Origin: Myxococcales bacterium
GTDB lineage: Bacteria > Myxococcota_A > UBA9160 > JALSIO01
Assembly (NCBI GenBank): GCA_026989995.1
Contig: JALSIO010000137.1
Location: 1 to 5,234, forward strand
Reading direction: 5' to 3'
Length of the DNA: 5,234 bases
This document shows, piece after piece, positions 1 through 5,234 of this stretch. The position numbers and the translations under genes are program-made. The stretch's first letter is position 1, and each line of letters starts with the position of its first letter. The notes beneath the pieces were generated by a model. That model was not told where the DNA came from and ran no database searches. It saw only the letters and a list, made by a program, of their open reading frames with translations.

Positions 1-1233
1 TTTTCCGCGGTTCTTCGCAATGAGAAGGGGGGCACGCCGGAACTCGAGGAAGCGGTCGGCTGGCTTCGCCGGGCGACCGAGCTCATGACGACCTCGAGCG
101 AGGTGGTATGGACGCGGTCGGGCCTCCGGGATCGTTGCTCGGCCTACTTGGCGCTCCTGGAACTGCGGGAAGTAGCTCCCGCATCCGCGGGAGGTGCGAC
201 CGATCGGCTGTGCGCCGCCCTGGATGCGGGAGTAGAACTCCCGGGGGATCTTCTTCTCGAGGCACTTGAGAACGCGATTCTGACCGGAGCCCGGGGAGCC
301 GAGGTCCTGGCGAAGGTGATCTTTTCGCGCCAGCCCCGGGCGCTCGTGGGCAGATTTCCCCCGGATGACCTCGGAGCGCTTTTCGCCCGGTCGGAGGGGC
401 TGCGGAACAGGCTTCGAGAATGGTTGGAAAGCGGGGATGTGCCGCTCTCCGCCGACGAGCGGTTTCAGGGTTTTCGGGGCCTGTTGGCGGCGGCCCGGGC
501 TTCGTGCCCACCGGACGAGGAGTCGGCGAGCGCGGCGTTGGACGGGATGGAGCGGCTCGCGCGGGATAGCCGCATCGCACCGAAATGGCTCGACGTGTTG
601 CTCGGGCCGTCCGCACCGGAAGGAGAGGCGCTCTGGGAGCCCTTCTGGAGCCGAACCGAACGCGACGAGGCGCTCTTTCGCCTTGCGCTCATTCGGGGGC
701 GAAGAGAGGATGCGCGGGCCCTGGCCCACGGCTTGTTTCGCGATGCAGCGGCCGATGGGGACTGCGATCGTGCGGAAGGTATCGTGGAGCACCTGCGGAT
801 CTTCGGCTACCACGATCCGGAGCTGGAGGCGAACGTTCAGAGGCTTCGCGAGCGGAGCGGAGCGGGGGCGGTGCTCCAGCCCAGTCCCGTCTTCCGCTCG
901 GTGAAGGTTCTGTTCATCGGGGGGAATGAGACACAGAAGCGTTACGAGGCCGAGGTGCGGGATGCAGTGGAACACCTTCGCCCCGGAACGCGCGTCGAGT
1001 TCGCCTTCCCAGGCTGGTCGTCCAACATTGGCCGCTTCGTGAAGCGGATCGATTCCCGATTCGATGAGGCGGACGTGGTGGTCGTCATGCGGTTCGTCCG
1101 CACCGAGCTCGGGCACAGGATTCGGCGCCTCGCTGGAGAACGCGACATTCCGTGGGTCGCCTGTACGGGGCACGGGCGGGATTCGATGGTCCGGTCGGTC
1201 GTGAGGGCGGTCGACATGGTTCAGGGAAGGTAG
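1..1233 (+). CDS. Uncharacterised protein with C-terminal DUF2325-like Rossmann domain (probably 5'-partial)
   Basis: No molecular function can be assigned. Numbering from the ATG at 85 gives 382 residues, but the same frame is open back to base 1. The extra 28 codons read as plausible protein (an amphipathic stretch around PELEEAVGWLRRATEL). The ATG at 85 has no purine-rich ribosome site, so the true start is probably left of the window. Residues 1-260 look mostly helical, with TPR-like character around 190-255 (for example DEALFRLALIRGRREDARAL). Residues 272-378 alternate strands and helices: VLFIGG (275-280), RVEFAFPGW (303-311), ADVVVVMRFVRTELGH (329-344) and IPWVACTGHGRDS (355-367). This order, with the early GG, the hydrophobic strand followed by a His, and a late strand-plus-helix, matches my memory of DUF2325 (PF10087). 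Low-level resemblance to CARF or other Rossmann sensor domains cannot be excluded. It is convergent with the csm operon, so not co-transcribed with it, and lower in GC than the csm genes. Confidence is high that it is a gene, moderate for the domain. Confidence 0.8.
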   Translation, partial: FSAVLRNEKGGTPELEEAVGWLRRATELMTTSSEVVWTRSGLRDRCSAYLALLELREVAPASAGGATDRLCAALDAGVELPGDLLLEALENAILTGARGAEVLAKVIFSRQPRALVGRFPPDDLGALFARSEGLRNRLREWLESGDVPLSADERFQGFRGLLAAARASCPPDEESASAALDGMERLARDSRIAPKWLDVLLGPSAPEGEALWEPFWSRTERDEALFRLALIRGRREDARALAHGLFRDAAADGDCDRAEGIVEHLRIFGYHDPELEANVQRLRERSGAGAVLQPSPVFRSVKVLFIGGNETQKRYEAEVRDAVEHLRPGTRVEFAFPGWSSNIGRFVKRIDSRFDEADVVVVMRFVRTELGHRIRRLAGERDIPWVACTGHGRDSMVRSVVRAVDMVQGR

Positions 1234-1646
1234 CTGGAGTCGATGGAAGCACGCGGTGGAACCGGCCCGAAACGCGCGAGCGCGGCCTGGGTGGAAGGTG
1301 CGGTGGGGTGCCGCCGGGGTCTTCGACGGCCCCGGCCACGGCGCCGGGCGCGAGGCGGGCCGGGGGTCCGGGAGAGGGCCTGCCGACGATCGAGGCGCTG
1401 CAGCGTGGTGCGTGCCAGATCGAGCGAAGGGCGTCCGCTGGAGTCCGCGGCAGGATCTGCCGGCGTTGGAGGCGCTCCAGCAGGGCTGCGTCATGCCTTG
1501 CCGTGGATCGATGGGGAAGTGGATCCGCACAGGTCGGCGAGGGGCCGCGTCGGGTTCCCGGCCGGCTTCGCGGTGGGAAGCGGTCCGAAGAGGGAGGCGT
1601 CGCTCCCGGGGATCGCGAGGGCGGGCGTTCGTCGACGTGTCGGATC
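1234..1646. other. Intergenic region between convergent genes, no intact gene
   Basis: This 413-bp stretch lies between the stop of the DUF2325-like gene and the stop of csm5. Several frames are open on both strands, as expected at this GC content, but none has a recognisable product or a convincing start. It contains the imperfect direct repeat described separately. It also has weak inverted repeats: 1313-1319 with 1330-1336 (GCCGGGG/CCCCGGC, 10-nt loop) and 1592-1596 with 1603-1607 (GGGAG/CTCCC, 6-nt loop). Neither is followed by a T tract on either strand, so terminators for the two convergent genes are possible but not shown. No promoter, tRNA or true CRISPR repeat is seen. Confidence 0.6.
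1363..1482. repeat. Imperfect 43-nt direct repeat, two copies, 77-nt period
   Basis: Copy 1 (1363-1405) and copy 2 (1440-1482) align without gaps at 32 of 43 bases by hand count. The best core is CTGCCGnCGnTnGAGGCGCT. Similarity trails on past both copies with small gaps, towards a shared GATCGA. Read on the minus strand, copy 2 (1483 down to 1439) gives LLERLQRRQILPRTP and copy 1 (1406 down to 1362) gives TLQRLDRRQALSRTP, which are 10 of 15 identical. Because 77 is one less than a multiple of three, the two peptides lie in different frames. The copies are too divergent for neighbouring CRISPR repeats. A frameshifted remnant of a repeat-containing protein or an old duplication fits better. 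Confidence 0.5.
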
Positions 1647-3278
1647 CTAGCCTGGGCGATCTCCGGGATCGCGGTCGTCGGCGAGCCCGATCCACTCGAA
1701 CTGGATGTTCTGGCCCCGGCTGTCGGGGGCCTTGACCCGCAGGCGTACACGCGTGCCCGCCGCGAGCTCGGAGGGAGGGGCTTCGCTGCTTCCCGCGAGG
1801 CTCCCCGAAAGGGAGGTGCCCTCGATCTCGAAGCGGGGCTTGCCCTTCGAGGTCCGCTTCTCGAGCACCACCGCCGTGACCTCCTCGCCCGCGGGGGGGA
1901 CCGAAACGGGGATGGCCCGCCGTCGGGGCACCGCGGTGGGCGCCGGCGCCGGGGGCTCTTCGCGGCGTTCGCGCCGCGCTTGCCGGTGCGTGGGGGGCGC
2001 GGGCCCCCGCGAGCGGGCCACCGGAGTGGCGGGGCGGGCCGGCCACTCCGGGACCTCCACGCGCCCGAGTCCCTCGGGCTCGAGGACGACCCACCCGAGC
2101 GGGAGCTGGTAGCCCTCGAAGGCTCGCGCCGGGCCGCCGGGCTGGGGCCTCCACATCCAGGAGACGAGCTTGCGCGTCGCGGGGAAGTTGCGCCGGGACC
2201 AGGTGCGGGTCGGCCCGTCGCGCCAGTCGACCTCCCGGATCTCCTCCCGCAGTGAGGCATCCGCGAAGCCCCCGGTGGTGCCCTCCCAGCCGATTCCCCA
2301 CCCGAGCCGCAGGACCAGGAGATCCTCATCGTCCGCAAGACGCCGGAGGGCACCGACTGCGGCAGCGGCGCGGCTGAGCCCGGCCGCGTCGAAGCGCGCG
2401 CGGTCGTGATCGAGATGGTGCCGGGCGAGCCCGCGGGCGCTTCGCAGGATGTCCTCGAAGGAGAGATCCTCCCCGGTTCGCCAGAGCCCCCCTTCGCGGC
2501 CGAGCGCCCGCAGGGCGTCGTTCCACTCGAGCCGCACGCGGGCGCTGCTGCCCGGTGCGAGGCACTCGGCCGCCAGCTTGGTGCTGAGACGCCGGTCCTC
2601 GCCGGCCGCGCCCCCGCACTGGTGGATCTCGACCCGGGTCACGCGGAGGGCCTCGCTCGGGAAGGTGGCGTCGCCCACGCCGAGGAGCCGCAGCAGGTCG
2701 CGGTGCGGCGCGTCGAGCCGCGCGGGGGTGGCCGGGGAAGGTGCCAGGAGCGGTTCCTCGACGAGCTCGCTTCCCTTCGGACGGACCCCGCGCCGCCCGC
2801 GAAGCCTCGCGAGCCTGTGCGCCACGAGATCGCGGAACGCCACCTCGAGGTCGGGTCCCCGCTTCGCGAGGCACGCCGCGAGCGCCGCGGTGCGGAGTGC
2901 TCCCTTGATCGAGGAGCCGGGAAGGAGCGCCGCGCCGTCGGCGCGGCGGATCTGGAGCCGGAGGTTCCCGCGGGGCCAGTCGCCTTCGAGCTGGGCCAGG
3001 GAGATGGCGTCCAGGGCGAGTCCGGCGCCGTCGAGCGCCCGGAGGAGCTCGGCCTCGCGGGATCCGCTTCCGGGGCGGAGGGCCTGGCTCACCGCGTCGG
3101 CTGCCGCCGTATCGGGCGGAAGGCTCGCGAGCAGCCGGTTCCAGTCGAGCACGTAGGTGAGGTTCCGGCCGGTGGCCAGGATGTCGAGCCCCGGCCGTGC
3201 CTCCGCGCCGCTTCCCACGTGCACCGGCGTGAAAACGTGCAGGCGCCAGGTCTGCGCCCCGACCGCGGCGGGGCTCAT
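1647..3278 (-). CDS. csm5: Type III-A CRISPR RAMP protein Csm5 with C-terminal extension
   Basis: Csm5 is the RAMP subunit at the crRNA 3' end of the Csm complex and has been linked to crRNA 3' maturation. The product is 543 residues, against roughly 350-420 in most Csm5 proteins. The ATG at 3278 overlaps the csm4 stop (ATGA) and has GGGAG six bases upstream, which sets the start even though the frame stays open further upstream. Seen in sequence: an N-terminal RAMP start WRLHVFTPVHVGSGAE (11-26), the signature LPGSSIKGALRTA (119-131), a helical region at about 130-320, a glycine-rich segment RLGWGIGWEGTTGG (324-337), and the conserved C-terminal core ending around PLGWVVLE (393-400). After a Pro/Arg-rich linker (about 410-455), residues 455-533 form an extra strand-rich module not normal for the family (see the separate entry). 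It is the last gene of the operon. The family call is firm; the function of the extension is not known. Confidence 0.93.
   Translation of the reverse strand: MSPAAVGAQTWRLHVFTPVHVGSGAEARPGLDILATGRNLTYVLDWNRLLASLPPDTAAADAVSQALRPGSGSREAELLRALDGAGLALDAISLAQLEGDWPRGNLRLQIRRADGAALLPGSSIKGALRTAALAACLAKRGPDLEVAFRDLVAHRLARLRGRRGVRPKGSELVEEPLLAPSPATPARLDAPHRDLLRLLGVGDATFPSEALRVTRVEIHQCGGAAGEDRRLSTKLAAECLAPGSSARVRLEWNDALRALGREGGLWRTGEDLSFEDILRSARGLARHHLDHDRARFDAAGLSRAAAAVGALRRLADDEDLLVLRLGWGIGWEGTTGGFADASLREEIREVDWRDGPTRTWSRRNFPATRKLVSWMWRPQPGGPARAFEGYQLPLGWVVLEPEGLGRVEVPEWPARPATPVARSRGPAPPTHRQARRERREEPPAPAPTAVPRRRAIPVSVPPAGEEVTAVVLEKRTSKGKPRFEIEGTSLSGSLAGSSEAPPSELAAGTRVRLRVKAPDSRGQNIQFEWIGLADDRDPGDRPG
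1680..1916 (-). other. Extra C-terminal beta-rich module of Csm5 (possible OB/TRAM-like fold)
   Basis: Csm5 residues about 455-533 lie beyond the usual RAMP core and behind a low-complexity linker rich in Pro, Arg and Ala. The segment alternates short hydrophobic strands with turns and basic residues: EEVTAVVLEKRTSKGKPRFE (465-484), then a loop and TRVRLRVKAPDS (509-520), and QFEWIG (526-531). The layout of an opening strand, a GK-rich turn, a second strand, and a late GxxVRLRV strand recalls small RNA-binding OB folds such as S1 or TRAM. This is inference from strand pattern only, with no recognised signature. Confidence 0.4.
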
Positions 3279-4303
3279 GGCTGGCTCCCGCTGGCGCTGG
3301 GATCGACGTCGAGCGCCAGGGGCTCGGCGCCCCGGTACACCGGGTGGCGCAGGCCGAGCTCGGGAATCGGATCGAGGACCCGCACGCTCCGGCCGAGGCG
3401 GCCCTCCACCGCCGCCACCAGGGAGCCCTCCGCCAGCATCCGGAGGCGACGCCTCCGGAGCGTCGCTGCTCCCGGGCTCGTCACCCACCCGCCGCGCTCG
3501 ACGATCTCGTAGCGCGCCGGCGGGTCGAGGAGGCCGCGGGAGAGGGCCTCCGGGTGGGGCGCCGTGAGGGACAGCAGCAGCTTCGCTCCCTGCCCGAGCT
3601 CCGGCAGGGTCACCGGCTGGCGGTCGACGACCTCGAAGTGACCGAGGCCCACGCTTCGGTCGCCCCCCAGTCCCTCCATCCCGAGCAGCTCGAGCGCCAC
3701 CTCGAAGCGGGGCTTCAGCTCGGGCCGGCGAAGCTCGACGAGCACCCCGGCTCCGGCCTCGGTCGAGGCATCCCAGCGGAAGCGGGTGCGGGCGAAGCTG
3801 AAGAGCATGCCCGAGACCGGACCGCCCGTGAGGCGGTCCACCGCGAGTCGCGTGGTCCGTTCCGTGCCGTAGAGCCACCCCTCTCCCGGCGGCGGGCACT
3901 CGAGCCAGAGGGTTCCGCCCATCACGAGGCCCGGATCGTCCGGGTCCGGGGCGCCGCCGCGTAGCGCTCGGGCGAGGAGCCCGGGCGCGGCGTGGCGCAC
4001 CCGGCGAAGGGCCTTGCGCGCCTTCGGGTCCGGCAGGTGATCGAAGGCACCCGGGGGCAGGGGCAGCAGCCACTCGGCCTCGCGCGAGCCGGCCCGCCGA
4101 TGCCAGGGGATCGCGGACGAGACGGAGAAGGGCGGGTCTTTCGCGAGCTCCCCGATCTCCGCCGCCGGGTCCACGTGGCGCCAGACCGAGAGGAGCGCGG
4201 CCGTGAGCGTATCCGAGCGGGGCAGGGGCTCGGTGCGCGCGAGCTCGCCGGTTCCGGCGCCGAGGTGGATGCCCTCCGGAAAGCGGAGGAGGTAGAGGTC
4301 CAC
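3275..4303 (-). CDS. csm4: Type III-A CRISPR RAMP protein Csm4
   Basis: Csm4 is the Cas5-like subunit that binds the 5' repeat-derived tag of the crRNA and joins the Csm3 filament to Cas10. The product is 342 residues, within the usual size range. Family features in order: LYLLRFPEGIHLGAG (3-17), SDTLTAAL (30-37), DRLTGGPVSGMLFSFARTRF (156-175), the glycine-rich loop GLGGDRSVGLGHFEV (211-225), RYEIVERGGWV (264-274), and a C-terminal MLAEGS...HPVYRGAEPLALDV block (289-333). The start is GTG at 4303, five bases after the csm3 stop. No Shine-Dalgarno sequence precedes it, so translation is probably coupled to csm3. The frame gives the expected first RAMP strand straight from this GTG, which supports the start. 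It ends in a 4-bp ATGA overlap with csm5. Confidence 0.93.
   Translation of the reverse strand: MDLYLLRFPEGIHLGAGTGELARTEPLPRSDTLTAALLSVWRHVDPAAEIGELAKDPPFSVSSAIPWHRRAGSREAEWLLPLPPGAFDHLPDPKARKALRRVRHAAPGLLARALRGGAPDPDDPGLVMGGTLWLECPPPGEGWLYGTERTTRLAVDRLTGGPVSGMLFSFARTRFRWDASTEAGAGVLVELRRPELKPRFEVALELLGMEGLGGDRSVGLGHFEVVDRQPVTLPELGQGAKLLLSLTAPHPEALSRGLLDPPARYEIVERGGWVTSPGAATLRRRRLRMLAEGSLVAAVEGRLGRSVRVLDPIPELGLRHPVYRGAEPLALDVDPSASGSQP
3285..3289 (-). promoter_or_regulatory. Ribosome binding site of csm5
   Basis: On the minus strand GGGAG lies six bases before the ATG at 3278, inside the last codons of csm4. It singles out this ATG as the csm5 start within a frame that remains open far upstream. 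Confidence 0.6.
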
Positions 4304-4308
4304 CGGGA

Positions 4309-5121
4309 TCAGGCCGCCGACGCCGCGACCCGCTTGCCGAGGTCGAAGCGCTGCAGCAGGGGGAGCTCCCCGAGCCGGTCGATCGCATCGGCCACGAGGC
4401 CCTCGGGCGTGATCCGGAGCCGGGTGGCGCGGACGGTCTCGAGCCGCGCGGCGCCGTAGCCGCGGGAGCCCTGCCCGCCGAGCGCGTCCGCGGAGAGCAG
4501 GGCGAGCGCGTCGAGCACGAGGCGGGCGAAGCGCTCGCTCGGGTCGCCCCGGTAGACGTTCAGGATCAGCGAAGTGCCGAAGCGGGCACCGGCGGGCACG
4601 CGCTCGAACTGCCGCGGGTTGGCGGCGCTCGTGAGCCGGTCGATGCTGACCTCGGTCTTGACCTCGGTGTAGGGCATGTCGAGGTACGGCCAGCCCCCGA
4701 CCTCGTCGTCATTCTCGAGGCGGGCGTCGCGGACGAGCAGGCGCGCGGCTCCCGCGTGGACCTCGCCCTCGCCACCGGCGGCCTGGCCCTGGCCGACCTC
4801 CGCGGCGACGCCGAAGACGGCACAGACGTCGCACCGCCCGCAGCGGCAGCACTCGCAGGGGCTCCTCCGGGAGAGATCCGGCTCGAGCCGGACGTTCCCG
4901 AGGCCGGCCCGCTCGCAGAGGCTGCGGAGCTTGCCCTTGAGGGAGCTTCCGGGGACGTAGGGCCACGAGGTCGACGGGTCGCGGACGACGAGCCGGTCGG
5001 CGCCGCCGATGGCGATGCCGGTGTCGTTTCCCCCGATGTGGAGGCCGGTGAGAAGCTCGATCCGGAGGTCGACCACGATCTTCTGTTCGAGGTAGGGGAA
5101 GCCGTCCTGGGATTCGCTCAC
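4309..5121 (-). CDS. csm3: Type III-A CRISPR RAMP backbone nuclease Csm3
   Basis: Csm3 is the Cas7-like subunit that polymerises along the crRNA and cuts bound target RNA at 6-nt intervals. The product is 270 residues, somewhat longer than the roughly 215-250 typical. Seen in sequence: the first RAMP strand and loop LLTGLHIGGND (23-33), IGGADRLVVRDP (38-49) in which Asp42 aligns with the catalytic Asp33 of Streptococcus thermophilus Csm3 (from memory of that sequence), VPGSSLKGKLRSL (56-68), a cysteine cluster (89-100), PYTEVKTEVSIDRLTSAANP (150-169), and the terminal glycine loop LGGQGSRGYG. Target cleavage should therefore be intact. The start is GTG at 5121 with a strong GAGGAGG nine bases upstream. 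It lies 46 bp after csm2 and 5 bp before csm4. Confidence 0.95.
   Translation of the reverse strand: MSESQDGFPYLEQKIVVDLRIELLTGLHIGGNDTGIAIGGADRLVVRDPSTSWPYVPGSSLKGKLRSLCERAGLGNVRLEPDLSRRSPCECCRCGRCDVCAVFGVAAEVGQGQAAGGEGEVHAGAARLLVRDARLENDDEVGGWPYLDMPYTEVKTEVSIDRLTSAANPRQFERVPAGARFGTSLILNVYRGDPSERFARLVLDALALLSADALGGQGSRGYGAARLETVRATRLRITPEGLVADAIDRLGELPLLQRFDLGKRVAASAA
4822..4857 (-). other. Cysteine cluster in Csm3, probable metal-binding loop
   Basis: Residues 89-100 of Csm3 read CECCRCGRCDVC, giving six cysteines at 89, 91, 92, 94, 97 and 100, just before the AVFG segment. Shorter Cys-x-x-Cys versions before a (L/V)FG segment occur in other Cas7-group proteins and are thought to bind zinc. 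Metal binding here is inferred. The cluster is denser than four ligands would require. Confidence 0.5.
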
Positions 5122-5130
5122 GGTGGGGAT

Positions 5131-5137
5131 CCTCCTC
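5131..5137 (-). promoter_or_regulatory. Ribosome binding site of csm3
   Basis: GAGGAGG on the minus strand lies nine bases before the GTG at 5121, within the 46-bp csm2-csm3 gap. It is the strongest Shine-Dalgarno sequence in the window and fixes the non-ATG start. This fits the need for many Csm3 copies per complex. Confidence 0.75.
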
Positions 5138-5167
5138 GGTGGATGGATGCGGTGGCCTCGGAAGGGG

Positions 5168-5234
5168 TCACCTGCGGAACGTCTTGTGGTAGGCCACGAG
5201 GGCCTCGCCGAAGTCGAAGATGTGCTCGAGCACG
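5168..5234 (-). CDS. csm2: Type III-A CRISPR small subunit Csm2, C-terminal end (5'-partial)
   Basis: Only the last 21 codons before the TGA at 5170-5168 lie in the window; the rest is beyond the right edge. They encode a helix containing FDFGEALVAYHKTFRR. The (F/E)ALVAYHK pattern close to the C-terminus is characteristic of Csm2, the small helical subunit that lines the target RNA in the Csm filament. The position directly upstream of csm3 in the same direction is the standard cas10-csm2-csm3-csm4-csm5 order and supports the call despite the short fragment. Confidence 0.85.
   Translation of the reverse strand, partial: VLEHIFDFGEALVAYHKTFRR

Noticed and set aside
1313..1336. A 7-bp GC stem (GCCGGGG/CCCCGGC) that could terminate the plus-strand gene.
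   Set aside because: It lies 80 bases after the stop, has a 10-nt loop and no following T tract, and such stems arise easily in sequence this GC-rich.
1363..1482. A possible short or degenerate CRISPR array, because the 77-nt period is close to a repeat-plus-spacer unit and lies next to cas genes.
   Set aside because: There are only two copies, at about 74% identity, with similarity fading into the would-be spacer and no third unit. Adjacent CRISPR repeats are normally near-identical.
1592..1607. A GGGAG/CTCCC inverted repeat downstream of csm5 as a terminator.
   Set aside because: It is only a 5-bp stem and no convincing T tract follows on the minus strand.
1085..2353. Long open frames on both strands across the intergenic gap and the csm5 3' end (for example minus 2353-1085 and plus 1152-2255).
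   Set aside because: Their composition is dominated by Arg, Pro, Gly and Ser, they overlap csm5 or the plus-strand gene, and they show no recognisable motif. They are typical GC-rich shadow frames.
2406..3512. Plus-strand open frames of 230-370 codons opposite csm5 and csm4.
   Set aside because: They are antisense to two clearly identified Csm genes, and the predicted proteins look like mirror translations with no family features.
3279..4388. The csm5 reading frame stays open far upstream, through the whole of csm4 and into csm3, giving a potential protein of over 900 residues.
   Set aside because: The upstream part is Pro/Arg/Gly/Ala-rich with no domain features and lies over well-supported csm4 in another frame. 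The ATG at 3278 has a ribosome site and the ATGA overlap expected of csm5.

Overview
The window comes from a GC-rich genome, almost certainly bacterial. Hand-sampled 60-base lines run from about 58-67% GC in the leftmost gene to about 72-80% GC in the rest. The protein sequences do not fix the phylum.

Right and centre (1647-5234, minus strand): this is the 3' part of a type III-A (Csm) CRISPR-Cas effector operon. Reading right to left it holds the last 21 codons of csm2, then csm3, csm4 and csm5. Gene spacing is tight: 46 bp between csm2 and csm3, 5 bp between csm3 and csm4, and a 4-bp ATGA overlap between csm4 and csm5. Together these subunits form the crRNA-guided RNA-targeting complex. Csm3 is the backbone and target-RNA nuclease, Csm4 caps the crRNA 5' end beside Cas10, Csm5 sits at the crRNA 3' end, and Csm2 is the small subunit. 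cas10 (csm1) would be expected beyond the right edge. No CRISPR array, cas6, cas1/cas2 or csm6 is visible.

Centre-left (1234-1646): this 413-bp gap separates two convergent genes. It has no convincing intact gene, but it carries an imperfect 43-nt direct repeat with a 77-nt period. On the minus strand both copies encode closely similar peptides in two different frames, which suggests a decayed coding segment or a duplicated element.

Left (1-1233, plus strand): a convergent gene, probably cut by the left edge, encodes a mostly helical N-terminal region followed by a C-terminal Rossmann-like domain that resembles DUF2325. Its role is unknown. It occupies the flank where type III-A loci often carry csm6 or another ancillary gene.

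Most notable points: the DUF2325-like neighbour, a roughly 130-residue C-terminal extension on Csm5 with a possible OB-like module, and the degenerate repeat between the two convergent genes.
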